Positions 42,408 through 53,166 of a stretch of 64,000 bases of DNA are shown here, in pieces (position 1 is the stretch's first letter; every line of letters starts with the position of its first letter). The DNA is taken from positions 1,550,001 through 1,614,000 of the forward strand of contig NC_089182.1 in assembly GCF_947507565.1 (NCBI RefSeq). The letters are read 5' to 3'. Under the pieces are notes generated by a model, which saw nothing but the letters and a program-made list of their open reading frames with translations, was not told the DNA's origin and searched no databases. The position numbers and the translations under genes are program-made. Origin of the DNA: Oscarella lobularis. Lineage: Eukaryota; Porifera; Homoscleromorpha; Homosclerophorida; Oscarellidae.

Positions 42408-43946
42408 TCATGTTTTCCCATTCGCAAACGAATGCGACCAACAGTTTCTTGTAGTCTTGACCAGATGTGGCACGTCGGAAATAAAATAGATGCACCTCGG
42501 AATCGTTCCAGAGTATGGATTTGGCGTTTTGTACAGAACCGTCGCGGCGTCTTTAGAATCGTAGTGCATTTTGAAAAACTTTCTGTTGCAGGCAGCGCCA
42601 TCGCATGTCACGGCAACGACATGATTATTTAAAAGCTGCCTAACACACTCCCAGAATATATCGAAAAGCTGCTGAGCACTTACGCCCTTGGTGGCGAAGT
42701 GAGCATAGGAAAATCGTAACCGTGTTGTCATTCCTCTTATCAGTATAACTAAGAACATGAGTGGCAACATCCATTGTCCGACTTTCATTCTTTGCTAAAA
42801 TTTCGATTGATCTGAATTTATTCTTCATATCTCCGACTTTCACAAATCCTACAACTCTCTGGTCGCTTCTTGTAAACAAGGTCTTCTCGTATGCTTATCT
42901 CATCAAAAACTACAACATTTCTGCTTAGCGAATGATCGTCTGACGATTTGTCCAGCCGTGCTTCCCGGAACAGCATGTCGTTTAGTTCTGCTTAATTAAA
43001 TCCTTCTTTTTGCTGGAAAAAGTGAGTATAGTCTCGGAGAGTTCTTTCCGAAGGTAACTCAAGGCAGCCAGAGGTACGCATAGCATGATACGCTGAAGTC
43101 GACATCATCTTCAAAATAAGAGCCAACCTTATCATTAGCGGATGCCATATCATTCCCGTCTTATTACGAATACTGCTGGCTTTCATTTGTTGGTTAAATA
43201 GTCGTCGTAGGGATCCCTTAGGATATTGCTCTTCAATGCTCTTTTGGTGTTTGACCTTAGATCATTGTCCAATTGCGAGTCGACGAGAACACCTTTATCG
43301 TGCACTGATCGCTCAATAGCTCTTTTAAGCCGCAATGACTGACGTCGTGCTGCTCTATGTTTCAACGACAGCATGCTCATTTTCTTTTTACGCTGTGGGG
43401 TATTCAGTGTTTGTCGTTAGCATAGCATAGATGCTTACCGGCATGACACTTGACGCTTTTTACTTCCATCTGCTATAGCACACCCGAAGAAAGTGATGCA
43501 GCTTTTACATCGATGAAGAGATGATTTTCCAGTTTTATCCCGTGCAATCAGCATCTGGCACGTTTTTGAACTCAAGGTCTCTGAGCGTTGTGTCGCATTG
43601 GAAGAGAGATTGTCGATAATGCCAGCTGCAGCACTGTTCTTTTCTTTTCTTTCGCCATGAGCAAAAAATGGTTATCGGCGTTTCCGGTACATATTGATAA
43701 TTTGTCAACGTAACGAATAAAGGGAACAAACTTTGTTTCGTTCACCTCGGAAAGAGAAATGACGGGACACTTCAAGGCGTTGCATTCATCGATAGTAACT
43801 CGTCTTCCCCTAATGAAAACGTCTTTCAAGCCGGTGGAGTCGATGTTGAAACTGTGACTGATGCTGGCAGGCGAAGGAACAGCACCACTTTCTGCCGAAC
43901 TTGTGATTATCTTAAACACTACTATGCTATTGTCCATCTGCTTCAT
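42408..43946 (-). pseudogene. P-superfamily transposase relic (third copy)
   Basis: Minus-strand blocks parallel the 3576-5231 and 9784-10180 segments: DVFIRGRRVTIDE, ICTGNADNHFLLMAKEKK (N-terminal), KHRAARRQSLRLKRAIE (helical), MIRLALILKMMSTSAYH, LPSERTLRDYTHFF, RRVVGFVKVGDM-type sequence, MDVATHVLSYT, NHVVAVTCDGAACNRKFF and DVPHLVKTTRNCWSHS. Frames break near 42800, 42880-42990, 43190 and 43570, some at likely introns. The C-terminal half is missing beyond 42408. Confidence 0.72.
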
Positions 43947-43949
43947 CTG

Positions 43950-45050
43950 CCAATCTTGAGGAAGACTACAATCACCATTTTCCCTGCAAAAAAACTCTCT
44001 TATTCAACAACAGATTCGTCGAATAGTCTGGGTTTTTTTTTGGTTCGGCTCCTCTTGGTTTATGCTTTTGGTACTTTGTACGATATAAACGGCTTTTCTT
44101 TCATAACGGCATATGAAAAGGGTTTAACAGCTACTCAAAAGTTACCGCAGAATGGAATTTAGATGTACTGTTTTAACGCGCGTTATTAATTTCTCTCATT
44201 GAAAAATCTCAGCGCGTGAGTTTTGCAAAACGTGGGATAACGCAGGCATCACCGCACGTCGCAATAAAGGATAAACGAGTTGCAATATATAGGGAGCGGG
44301 TCTTAAGTCGCGGAAGCACGCCAACCTTGCCGCAGTTAGCGCACTCGAATTCTTGCTTAATTGGCTCAAAGTCTCTGCTCGATCGTCAAATAAGATCGAA
44401 AATCGCCTTACCGTACGTCAGTGTTGACCGGGTTATCGTAGGAATTTCGATTGAGCTCTCGTAAAGCTTCAGCGAGACAGCAACCCTCCCGCAGTTGATC
44501 AATATCAACACGCAACAAATCCGTATCGTATACGTGCTAATCGGCAGTATCATTCAGGACCAACTAAATGAAAGTTTTTATTTACTGTTAGACAAACGCG
44601 TAAAATGAAGTAAAATCTTCTTCACTCCTTCATAAAATGTATATTTGACAGAATCATATACGGGACAAGCAGCCGCGTAATCGTAACACGCCTCGGGACA
44701 CTATTTGTCAAGTGCTTACGGGGAGTTTCCAATCACCTTCTCTCTTCTATTTATGATGCGTGGGTGCACTGTAGAAACACGATGAAACGGGCATCTAAAC
44801 GATTCTATTCGGCACGAAACGATGGCAACGTTTAAACTGAACTGTCTGTGCGTGACGCTATTGTCTGTTTTTTTTGTTTGTCTGCCGGTCTGATTAGTGT
44901 TTCAAAGACGGCCTACATGACCAGTCATTGTACGCATGCGCAGCCTCACAATTTCACTCATCAAAAGTCGTGCAGTTTTGCCGACGCGGCTATATGAAGG
45001 TCATACATATCTTTCTTTCAAAAGTTTTTCGATTCACTACACATCGGAGG
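43950..45050. other. No recognisable gene
   Basis: Only short frames. A T8 run and other low-complexity sequence near 44870 were noted. Confidence 0.45.
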
Positions 45051-45059
45051 GGTGCGAAT

Positions 45060-46022
45060 GAAAGGCCTGGCAAAGCAACACGTTTAGTGGCCAAAGATTT
45101 CAGCGGACATTCAGGGCGTTTTCCGGAAATGCGAGGCGTACCAAAGGCATGCCAAGAAGCCAGCTCGAGTGATATGACATCACTTGGAGTGGCCGACGGC
45201 GGCGTTCGACCGCATACACATCGATTTCGCGGGACCGTATATGAAACACATGTTTCTCGTGATTGTCGACGCTTACTCAAAATGGCTCGAGGTAATACCG
45301 ATGGAACGTTCGACGTCGACGAAGGTGATTCGTGCGCTACGCAAATTGTTTTCCCGGTTCGGTTGTCCAAAACTGCTGGTATCGGATAACAGACCTCAGT
45401 TTACATCAGCAGAATTTGAGGAATTTTGGGCCAAAGCTGGAGTACGTCATGTCACTACAGCGCCGTATCATCCGCAGTCGAATGGCGAAGCGGAACGAAA
45501 CATACAAACGTTCAAACGGGCAATGGAGGCGATGCAGGCTGAAGCGATCTCTACGCCAAGCTGCATTGTTTCTTGTTCAAGTATCGGAACATACCTCATA
45601 GCAGGACGGGGCGTTCACCAGCTGAGCTGTTTCTGAATCGGCAGCTTCGAACGCGGCTGACACAGCTGAAACCGGCGTTAGCCGATCGTGTCTATGCACA
45701 GCAAGAGAATCAACGGGAATTGGAGCCGAAGACCTTTAAAGGAGAGCGTGTGTGGGTCCGTAACTTTCACGCTCCAAATGAGTGGCAAGAAGGAACAGTT
45801 AGTTTCCTAGTTATTGATCGGATGGGGGCGGTGGATTATCAGGTCCAAGTGAACGAATACGTCTGGCATCGCCACACCGATCAACTGCGAACGAAACATC
45901 CGTCAGTGGAGCAGGCAAGCGAATCCGCAGAAATGCCACATGTTTCGCACTCGTTGCAGAATGACTCGGGGCTCGATGAATCTCCGCGACACCCCGACGT
46001 ACCTGTGCGACAATCGCCTTCT
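45060..46022 (+). pseudogene. Ty3/gypsy integrase fragment
   Basis: The 5' part gives a readable H2C2-type end (VWWPKISADIQGVFRKCEAY). Then comes the catalytic core: FDRIHIDFAGPY (first Asp), LLVSDNRPQF (second Asp), APYHPQSNGEAER (Glu). A frameshift near 45575 separates it from KYRNIPHSRTGRSPAELFLN and a C-terminal GERVWVRNF---W-EGTV region. Gag, protease and reverse transcriptase are absent upstream. The D, D and E residues are all present, but the frameshift and truncation make it non-functional. Confidence 0.85.
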
Positions 46023-46359
46023 TGAACCAAGGCGCCGGCCGCCGTCGACGTCTCGCACGCTAGGAGAACGTCTGACTCATCTTCAATTCCTTCGTCCTTC
46101 CGGACTACCTCATCTTCAATTCCTTAGTCTTCAACGACGCAAGCATCTACGCAGACAACGAGGCGCGCTGAGCAATCGGCTCAGGAGACGACGCACGTGG
46201 AAACGAAATCACCGGAGCGGGTATCGTCGTCGTCTGGCTTGGAAACGATCTCACCGGCGCGAGTAGAGGCGTCGTCTTGCTCCTCGTCTGGCAAAGAGAC
46301 AGGGAAGCCACGTCGGTATCCCTTGCAGCAAGGTAAGGCGACAGATAGGTTGAACCTGT

Positions 46360-46557
46360 GACATTTTCGCTAAGAGGAGAGGAGGTGTGGCGTATTCGCA
46401 TCTGAAGACAACATGCATGTTAAATAGGTATTTATGTCACGTGTATGTAGTCGGGTATATAAGTGCTCCTTGACACTCCAGAAATAAAGACACCATTGCC
46501 CCTGGGCCTTAACCGGAATACGTGTCACTTTCCTCATCTGTGACTGAATAGAACATG
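46360..46557 (+). repeat. Candidate polypurine tract and 3' LTR remnant
   Basis: A purine run (AAGAGGAGAGGAGG) ends at 46386. Next comes TGTGGCGTATTCGCATCTG, a TATATAAG box-like motif near 46457 and AATAAAG near 46484. This is the layout expected downstream of a gypsy integrase. No second copy exists in the window to confirm the LTR limits. Confidence 0.4.
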
Positions 46558-46559
46558 TT

Positions 46560-47274
46560 CACAAGTCTCATCGGTTTGCCATCTCTTCTTCATTTGTGCA
46601 ATATGCGTCTAGGCCTATACATTTCGTGAAGAATCGCAAAGATAACCGAGCAAAGACTGATCGTCCGACAGGACATAACTGTTCTAGGCATCCGTTTGCC
46701 TAAATTTCGTAGCTCTGCAACAAACGGTACTAGCGTTTCTTCAATGCTCTCCGTAATCTTTCTAACAGCTACTAGATAGACATTAGGCCGATCAGGGCTA
46801 AGCCTAGGTGCTTAGCCAGTCTCCTGCGTGTTGAAGGCGCAGCTGTAGCGGTTAACGCTACCATCGGGACGTTAAGAGTGGTGCGCATCTGACAAACTTG
46901 TCCGCACCAATACCGAAATGGTTCAACAACACTATTAAGCCCTCTCCTCTAAAATATAATAAATGGCAGCGTGGATTTTTTGGAGAACACACCACTGAAA
47001 AACCGTGTGCACCTTGCCTACAAGGACAGCAAGGGTGGAGCAGAGACGTGGAGAGAGCTCTGTTAACTTAATTAATCACGTGACTCTATGGACGCCATCT
47101 TTGGTTCAAAGATTAGGTACCCGTTCGTTGCCACATAAGCTCTCAACAGCAAAGATGACTGATGTTAATTGAAAGTTGTTTGCTCTAATCGCATCCGTAG
47201 GATCTAATCTAGATGTGTCATAGTTGAAAGAATAGAAGGAAATGGAAAGGCTTATAGGACTACTTTTCTAGCAT
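46560..47274. other. No recognisable gene
   Basis: No frame, repeat or RNA gene of note between the two gypsy fragments. Confidence 0.45.
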
Positions 47275-48330
47275 AAAAATTAGTCCAGGACTACCATGTG
47301 CACATATAATTCCGATTGTTTTGTCGCGCCTGATGCTTTCCTCTGGAACCAAGTCCCGTCGTACCAGCGTCCGCGACGCGCCAGTGTTGATTGTAATCGT
47401 TACGGGGACTCCTCCCACAGTGCCCAATTTTTCAAACGCGTATTCGGTCTTGTTCCTTCGCTTTCACTGTTGCTGACGTAGAGTCCATTTCCGGTTTCTC
47501 GTTTAGCCGCGCCCCCGTGTTTTTCTTTGACGGGCAGTGCAGCGATATGTGGCCTTCCTTTCCACATATCCAACACGTCGACTTTGGTCTTCGTTGTTTT
47601 TCTTCCTTGTGCTTGCCGCCGGCCTTGTTTGCAGAGGATCCGTCTCGGGTTTCGCCTTTTGGCGTATCACCTTTCGCATCGCGCTTGTCGCCATGCGAAA
47701 CTGCCTCATTAGTAACCTTTCTCGCGCGTGCCATATTATCCGCTAGGTCACACGCTTCCTTCTCTGTTTTGGGTTTCGTTTCCCGAACGCGAATCTGCGT
47801 TGCTGGTGGCATAAGCGACAGCACATGTTCGAGAACTACCTTCTCCATCAAATCCTCTTTGGACAACGCCGCAAAGCTCGTCCATTTGTTCGCCAAGTCT
47901 CGTGCGCGCAGTCCCACCTCGGCGAAAGTCTCCCCCGGATTCTTTCTTACTTGGCGGAACCGTTGCCGGTAGTTTCTTCGTCGATGTCGTAGCGTTTCAA
48001 AATCGCTGCCTTCAGCGCGTTGTAATCCGTGATATGGACCGTGTCGATATTCGCATGAGCGTCCTTCGCCTTTCCCGTGAGTACGGCCGCCAACCGAACC
48101 GCCCACGTCGATTTTTCCCAGTCGCACGCGGCCGCGATTCGTTCGAACAACGTGAGGTATCTTTCGGTGTCTTCGTCGTCCCGTAACGGGGCGATTTTCA
48201 GATCCTTTACCCGTTGTTTCGGAGGGGGCGTTTTCTTCAACGACATCAGCATTTCCTGTAGCTGTTTCTTTCGTCGTTCCGCTGCCTCCGCTTCACGTCG
48301 AACAAGCGCTCCCTTTCGCGTTCCCACCTT
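47275..48330 (-). pseudogene. Ty3/gypsy gag and start of protease
   Basis: From about 48327 on minus: a basic coiled N-terminus (RKKQLQEMLMSLKKT), then the capsid-like region KIAPLRDDEDTERYLTLFER, WAVRLAAVLTGKAKDA, LKAAILKRYDIDEET. After a frameshift near 47960 it continues with YRQRFRQVRKNPGETFAEVG and a CCHC knuckle CWICGKEGHISLHC. Further on, VTITINTGASRTLVRRDL is the start of a retropepsin, but the active-site DTG is NTG. The sequence stops at about 47275 with no reverse transcriptase. The strand is opposite to the integrase at 45.1-46.0 kb. Confidence 0.75.
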
Positions 48331-48604
48331 TCGAGCTGCTCGAGTTGTCGCCTACGTTCGTCTTCCGCTCGTCGGCGTTCGTTCTCCATTCGTTCTTCAT
48401 CTCGCTTTGCATGTATTCCAGGATCGCCGCCAGCTCTACGGTTCCAGTCTGACCGCTGCCGCCGCCGCTGCCTATCCTTTGTTGCGAGTCTCGTCTCGAC
48501 GCGTTTCGTCGTCGGGGGCGTTTTCGTCGCGATCCATTTGCGCTTCTCTTGCCTTCGCTCTCGTTAGCATGCGGGTTGCCTGCTATTGAAAATTCTGCAA
48601 CAGT

Positions 48605-48804
48605 ATCCCACTCCTGTCACCACAATGTGATCGTCGGGGGTTTAACCCCGCGAACACACCACTAATTGGTCCTGAGTACGGTGCCAAAGAACAGCCTTTA
48701 TTGCCCAACATCACGTTATGAGGGCCATTGTCCCCACCCATAAGGTAAGACATAACATGCATTCCTTATAACCATTAATGAAATGTTAGGGTCCAACCCC
48801 GACA
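48605..48804 (-). repeat. 5' LTR and primer binding site of the gag fragment
   Basis: On the minus strand an approximately 179-bp LTR runs from TGTCGGGGTTGGACC (48804) to GATCACA (48626). TTG and then TGGTGACAGGAGTGGGAT (48622-48605), a good primer binding site candidate, follow. A GGCAATAAAGG motif lies inside. The opposite LTR is not in the window next to this fragment. Confidence 0.6.
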
Positions 48805-48809
48805 AAGCC

Positions 48810-49795
48810 GTTAAAGATCGTGATTTTTCTTTGCAGAAGCAACCCCACAGAACATTCATTCTTGAAAAGTCATCAATTCTGCTATTAATGTACACCGCGG
48901 TGTGTGATCATTGATTTACCGTCGAATTCGATCTCTAAGTTCATTAATCCGTCCAACTTGAATTCCTGTTGCACGTAAAGTGTTTCCCAGAATAAACCCG
49001 GATAAAGTAATCGCCTTTTTCTACCTTTATAAAATCTATTCTTTCTACTTTCCGTGCGTTTTTGTGGCCAGAAAGATTGAAAATATCCTCCTCGTCAATT
49101 GGTTTTAGGATGGCCCCATTGGGCAGTTCAGGGTTCGCTCACAGGAGTTTTAGGACACACACGGGTATTCCTTGTTCTTCGCTCCCTTTTGGAATGTCTT
49201 CTGACTCCGCTTCTGGATTCTCACCCGTATCAAACACATCAACACAACCGGCGTTTATTAAACGCCACTCCACTAGTGTCTTATATCTCTACCGCTAAAA
49301 GCATACGCGCCCTCTTGGCTAAAATGGCCGCGCCCGCTTTGTCCGCCATGTCCTCCTTCGTTTCGAAGTGCGCACTGCGCAGCGTTGCCCGTTTGTCGAC
49401 GCCTTCTTCGAACGGGCGCGGATGTTCTTTCACCGTCAGATCGCGTCGGGGCCCCTTTCGGAGATCGTCGATTTCCCGGCGATTTGGGCGTCGTTTCGCT
49501 TAGTTCGAAGTTCCAAGAGCGATTTTTCGACGCTGCGAAGCGTTTGCGATCGTCGAATTGCGCCGATAAGAAATCGTCTTTTTTCTTCGAAGTCGCCCGC
49601 TTTCGCGAGTCGTTCGTGACCAGGTGACGCGACAAAAATCAGATCGAAAATTTAGACAGGAAATTGATTCAAAGGGGGAAAAAGAAGACTTAAATACACT
49701 ATTTACACCATTTACAGTCACGAATAACAGCGACGAGATAGAGAGAAGCCTCAAGGAGAGGAGGAGAAATTCAAACTTCGTCAACGGCATCTGGG
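48810..49795. other. Unassigned, short ORFs on both strands
   Basis: Frames of 80-134 codons overlap on both strands at 49099-49635 in a GC-rich patch without a recognisable domain. The minus frame has basic character (KKKDDFLSAQFDDRKRF). I cannot say whether any is real. Confidence 0.35.
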
Positions 49796-49799
49796 ACCA

Positions 49800-50040
49800 A
49801 TCTCAAAAAAGGCGATTTACGGCGCGAATAAAGCGTTTTTTCTTTCATAAACGGATAAAATGCTTAGAAGCCCCTGTGAAAAATTGTACGGTGGTATTTT
49901 CCGCTTTATAAATGCGCTGAGAAGGCGAAACGACCGTTTTGATTGTCACACACTGACGTCACAATCAAAAGTATCCACTCATGTACAATATGTGCGTCGT
50001 GGGTATGTACGGGTACAGGAAATATGATTCGTACACACTT
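49800..50040 (+). repeat. Inverted repeat arm, pairs with 52425-52690
   Basis: TTACGGCGCGAATAAAGCGT and the following AAACGGA-AAA-TGCTTAG, ATTTTCCG, TTATAAATGCGCTGAGAA, GACGTCACAATCAAAA, and GTACGGGT-type blocks recur in reverse complement at 52425-52690. Identity looks moderate. Together with the MITE halves, this places the two arms about 2.4 kb apart. Confidence 0.65.
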
Positions 50041-50062
50041 ACGGACACATGCCTACGCAGAC

Positions 50063-50606
50063 GGCAGGGCGGACTTTCAAACGCGCATGATCAAGCATCA
50101 ATGAATGGGAGCCAATAATAAATTTTCTGTTTGCGCATGCTCGCGACCCTACCAATTAGGTTATTGCTACGTTTTCCCTGATGACTGTGGGTCACAAAAT
50201 GGCTTTGGATAAGGTCCACACGCAATGGATAAGCGTCGGGTTTCCTCTAATCGAAGCTTTGGGAAAAAAGCTTCGATTTGAGGTCCGACGAATTTTTAGT
50301 TGGGGCACACAGTTTTTGACGAGAGCGTTTTGAAATTTTTGAACCCACTTCAAGGCCAAATTTTGCGTGTATCCCTGCTCAGACCTAAGCCTTAGGGTGT
50401 TACGAATGCATGGCAATGATAGAAGAGGCGCTAAACATTCTCGCTTTCTATTTATTGGGTCTCATGTTGCACCTGTGGCGATTCGCGCGCCATTTTTCGT
50501 CCTCGTACAGGTAGTTTTTTTAACTCAAACTCATGTGCAATTGGGAGATTACTAAAAGAACTGTTAGTTTTGCGCAAAGAATTTTTTTAGGCAATTGGTT
50601 CTCGCA
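50063..50606. mobile_element. MITE copy 2, left part
   Basis: Nearly identical to 2862-3378 of copy 1, starting GGCAGGGCGGACTTTCAAAC and running to GGCAATTGGTTCTCGCA. Identity stops at 50606 and resumes at 52911. Small differences include TTAGGGTGTT/CCTTAGGGTG and a GGGTCTCATG insertion. Confidence 0.85.
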
Positions 50607-51016
50607 CTAGAGAATGATGGCCCGGTGTTCACCGTGTTGCCATCATGCAGAGCCTCCCTTACCGTACGCGAGCGCCTTAGATAACATGACGTCATAAAAT
50701 TTCATTCCCCGAACACCAGGGCGCGCGCGGGCGAAGCCCGCGCGCGCCCTGGTGTGAGGGGCTCTCAAACGTGATCGCCCAAAAACCAAAGTGTTTGTCT
50801 GTCGGTATACACTGACGTCACAATCGCACTTAGACCAATCACGCACACAGGTGCCTTTATGACATCCACGTTCATTGTGATGTCATACTCTCCCGTATTT
50901 TGAACAAAATGTACATAAAATTGCGACGTCACAGTAGATAGGAACCCTGGATTGTGTTCAAAACTTTTCAGGAAGGAGTAGGCATATTATACAGGCTACA
51001 TTATCGAGGATAAATA

Positions 51017-51906
51017 CAGTGCCAATCAGCATAAACTTCCAAAATCTAAAGCTCGCTATATCGCTGTAAATTTCGCGTACGAGGCTTTTGAGCGCATCGC
51101 CAGATTCAGGAAAGCCTAAACTATTTTTTGGGGTGGGTCGCGGAATCATAGAACGCAGTTAGTTTCTTAGCCAATAGAAAGGAGCACTTTAATCACGTGC
51201 AATAACGTCACAAAGGAGTGACGCCAACAGGCGGTATCTCGAAAAAAGCAAAAAACGCCGAGAAATTCTTTCTACAACTCGCATAGGACGCATTATGTAC
51301 TAACAAAGTAATTGTCATTCACGAAATCTAAAACGGACCCTCGTAATGCCGAAAATCGAGACGATTTTCTGTCTAAAACTGGTGCGCGCGCTAGGCCATA
51401 ATTAGCAAATTCTTTTGGCGTTCGAATCTCAAAAACGAAGCCAAATTTGAGAAATCCCTATTATGAAAAGTTAGATCTACCCTTTCCCTAAGCATCAGTT
51501 AAAAAAAATTCGAACTATAGGGTACGCTGAGATAGAAAAATCGCGAAAACGAGAAGGACTTATTTGGAGAAAAATTGCTCTACCGAGAAAACGATCGCAT
51601 AAATCGCAAATCGCTATTATGAAAATTTAGATAAACTAATAAGATGCAGAAAACGATAGGCGGGGTTTGGCGCGATGCTCATAGGAAGCCAAAAAATCGC
51701 AAAGCCCAAAACGACGCACAAACTGCGACATCATTTTTTTCTGACGAACGGGTGAAGCGATTTAGTTCGCTTTTTTGCTAAAATGCTTGCGTAAAGTGTC
51801 TTTTTTTTGAATTACGGGTACAGAAACCCCAAAAGTTAAAAGAATTTAAATTTCGTGAGGATTAGCGCGCGAGAGTCATTTTGGAAGTTTATGCTGATTG
51901 GCACTG
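51017..51906. mobile_element. 890-bp mariner-type MITE
   Basis: Perfect 29-bp TIRs start CAGTGCCAATCAGCATAAAC. TA duplications lie at 51015-51016 and 51907-51908. The interior is AT-rich and noncoding. TA plus CAG ends suggest mobilisation by a Tc1/mariner enzyme. Its TIR differs from that of the 19371-21657 element apart from the CAG start. Confidence 0.88.
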
Positions 51907-52424
51907 TACTATTAAACATAACGGGCACATAGCAATGAGCTTTATCAGTAACATTCATAAAGGGAACGCAGTAAAGGAGCACGTTGGGTTTGTCGTGCTG
52001 CGAGCGCAGCTCGCAGCACGCAAACCCAACTGCGAGCTGATAATGGGCCTCGTGACACGATCACCCAAAGGGGCAGAGGTTGGGGTTAGGAGAGGTATAG
52101 CCCTGTGTCACGCTTACATAAGAGGTCAAATTGTAGACTTTTGCCAAAAATAAAGCATGCCAACTCACGTGGTTAGGCAGTGCGATGCAGAGTATGCAAA
52201 AAGGCTTTACAAAAATTAGAGTAATAAGAATGCGCTGGGGGTGTTCGGGGATCCCATGATGGTTCACCAAAGGCCATCATTATCTAGTGTTATCATGTAC
52301 ATATTCACACTGTTGTACATACATGTATATCACAGTCCTACAGCCCAGTCCTGCACACATACTCTAGGTACATAGATAGGGCTCATGTTTAGGATCCTAA
52401 TTAGGCGTTTTCTGATACTGGCTT

Positions 52425-52690
52425 TGAAGTTTATTGAATGTGTAGGTATGTGTACGGGTCATATTTACTGTAACCCGTACACGCATACATACCCACGCAT
52501 ATACTGTACATGATTGGATTACGATTGATTGTGACGTCAGAGCGTAACAATCAAAAGAGTCTTTTCGGTTTCTCAGCGCATTTATAACACGGAAAATAGC
52601 ACAGATCAATTGGAAACAGGGGTTTCTAAGCATTTTTTCCGTTTATGAAAGAAAAAACGCTTTATTCGCGCCGTAAATCGCCTTTTTCGG
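52425..52690 (-). repeat. Inverted repeat arm, pairs with 49800-50040
   Basis: Reverse complement of the 49800-50040 block, ending at AAACGCTTTATTCGCGCCGT. See that entry. Confidence 0.65.
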
Positions 52691-52910
52691 GTCACCGTTT
52701 TGGGCCCTATTTCACGCATGCGCTGTCCAAAAAAACGGGTTTTAGGTGACGTCACAATACGGAGCGTGACGAACAGACAGACAGACAGACATACATACAT
52801 ACACTTCCGGCCCTAAGATCACGTTTGAGACAGCCTCCCTCCGCCGTTATACGGGCTCGCAAACTGCGTTTGCCACCCCGTACAACTGCGGTGGTCGGCT
52901 CATTACGCAG

Positions 52911-53099
52911 AACTTCATCCCTGCGTATCCGCAGACGTAGTACGTCAGCGAAATGTTAGAAAAACTCTTACTAAACATCTTTTTTTACTAAACAACTCGA
53001 AACTCAGTTGGTAAGAGGGATAATGGGAGCCTACGGAGAATGCTAGTTCGCGGTAGATAACCCTAGCAACAACGCATGCGCGTTTGAAAGTCCCCCGGC
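52911..53099. mobile_element. MITE copy 2, right part
   Basis: Matches about 3388-3575 of copy 1 from CATTACGCAGAACTTCATCC to the terminus ...CGCGTTTGAAAGTCC. The last bases (CCCGGC) differ slightly from the expected terminus. It lies only 68 bp upstream of the MetAP1 start codon and may therefore sit in that promoter. Confidence 0.85.
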
Positions 53100-53166
53100 G
53101 CCATACGTTAACGACATTCGGGGAATTAAACTATGACGGGCTACCGAGTCACGTGGTTACACGATC

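Larger units (their letters stand above)
50607..52910. mobile_element. 2.3-kb composite insertion in MITE copy 2
   Basis: This block interrupts MITE copy 2. It starts CTAGAGAATGATGGCC and ends GGTGGTCGGCT. It contains a GC-rich palindrome near 50720-50750 (GCGCGCGGGC/GCCCGCGCGC), the 890-bp TA-flanked MITE at 51017-51906, a palindrome near 51996-52028 (GTTTGTCGTGCTGCGAGC and its complement), one arm of the 49800/52425 inverted repeat and an (ACAG)n/(ATAC)n tract at 52773-52803. No gene was recognised. Confidence 0.55.

Noticed and set aside
44990-45370. 126-codon minus frame
   Set aside because: Antisense to the gypsy integrase core, which has all catalytic motifs on plus.
47517-47972. 151-codon plus frame
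   Set aside because: Antisense shadow of gag with its CCHC knuckle on minus.
45060-48804. A single complete gypsy element joining the integrase and gag fragments
   Set aside because: The fragments are on opposite strands and their LTR ends (TGTGGCGTATT and TGTCGGGGTT) are different, so they are two families.
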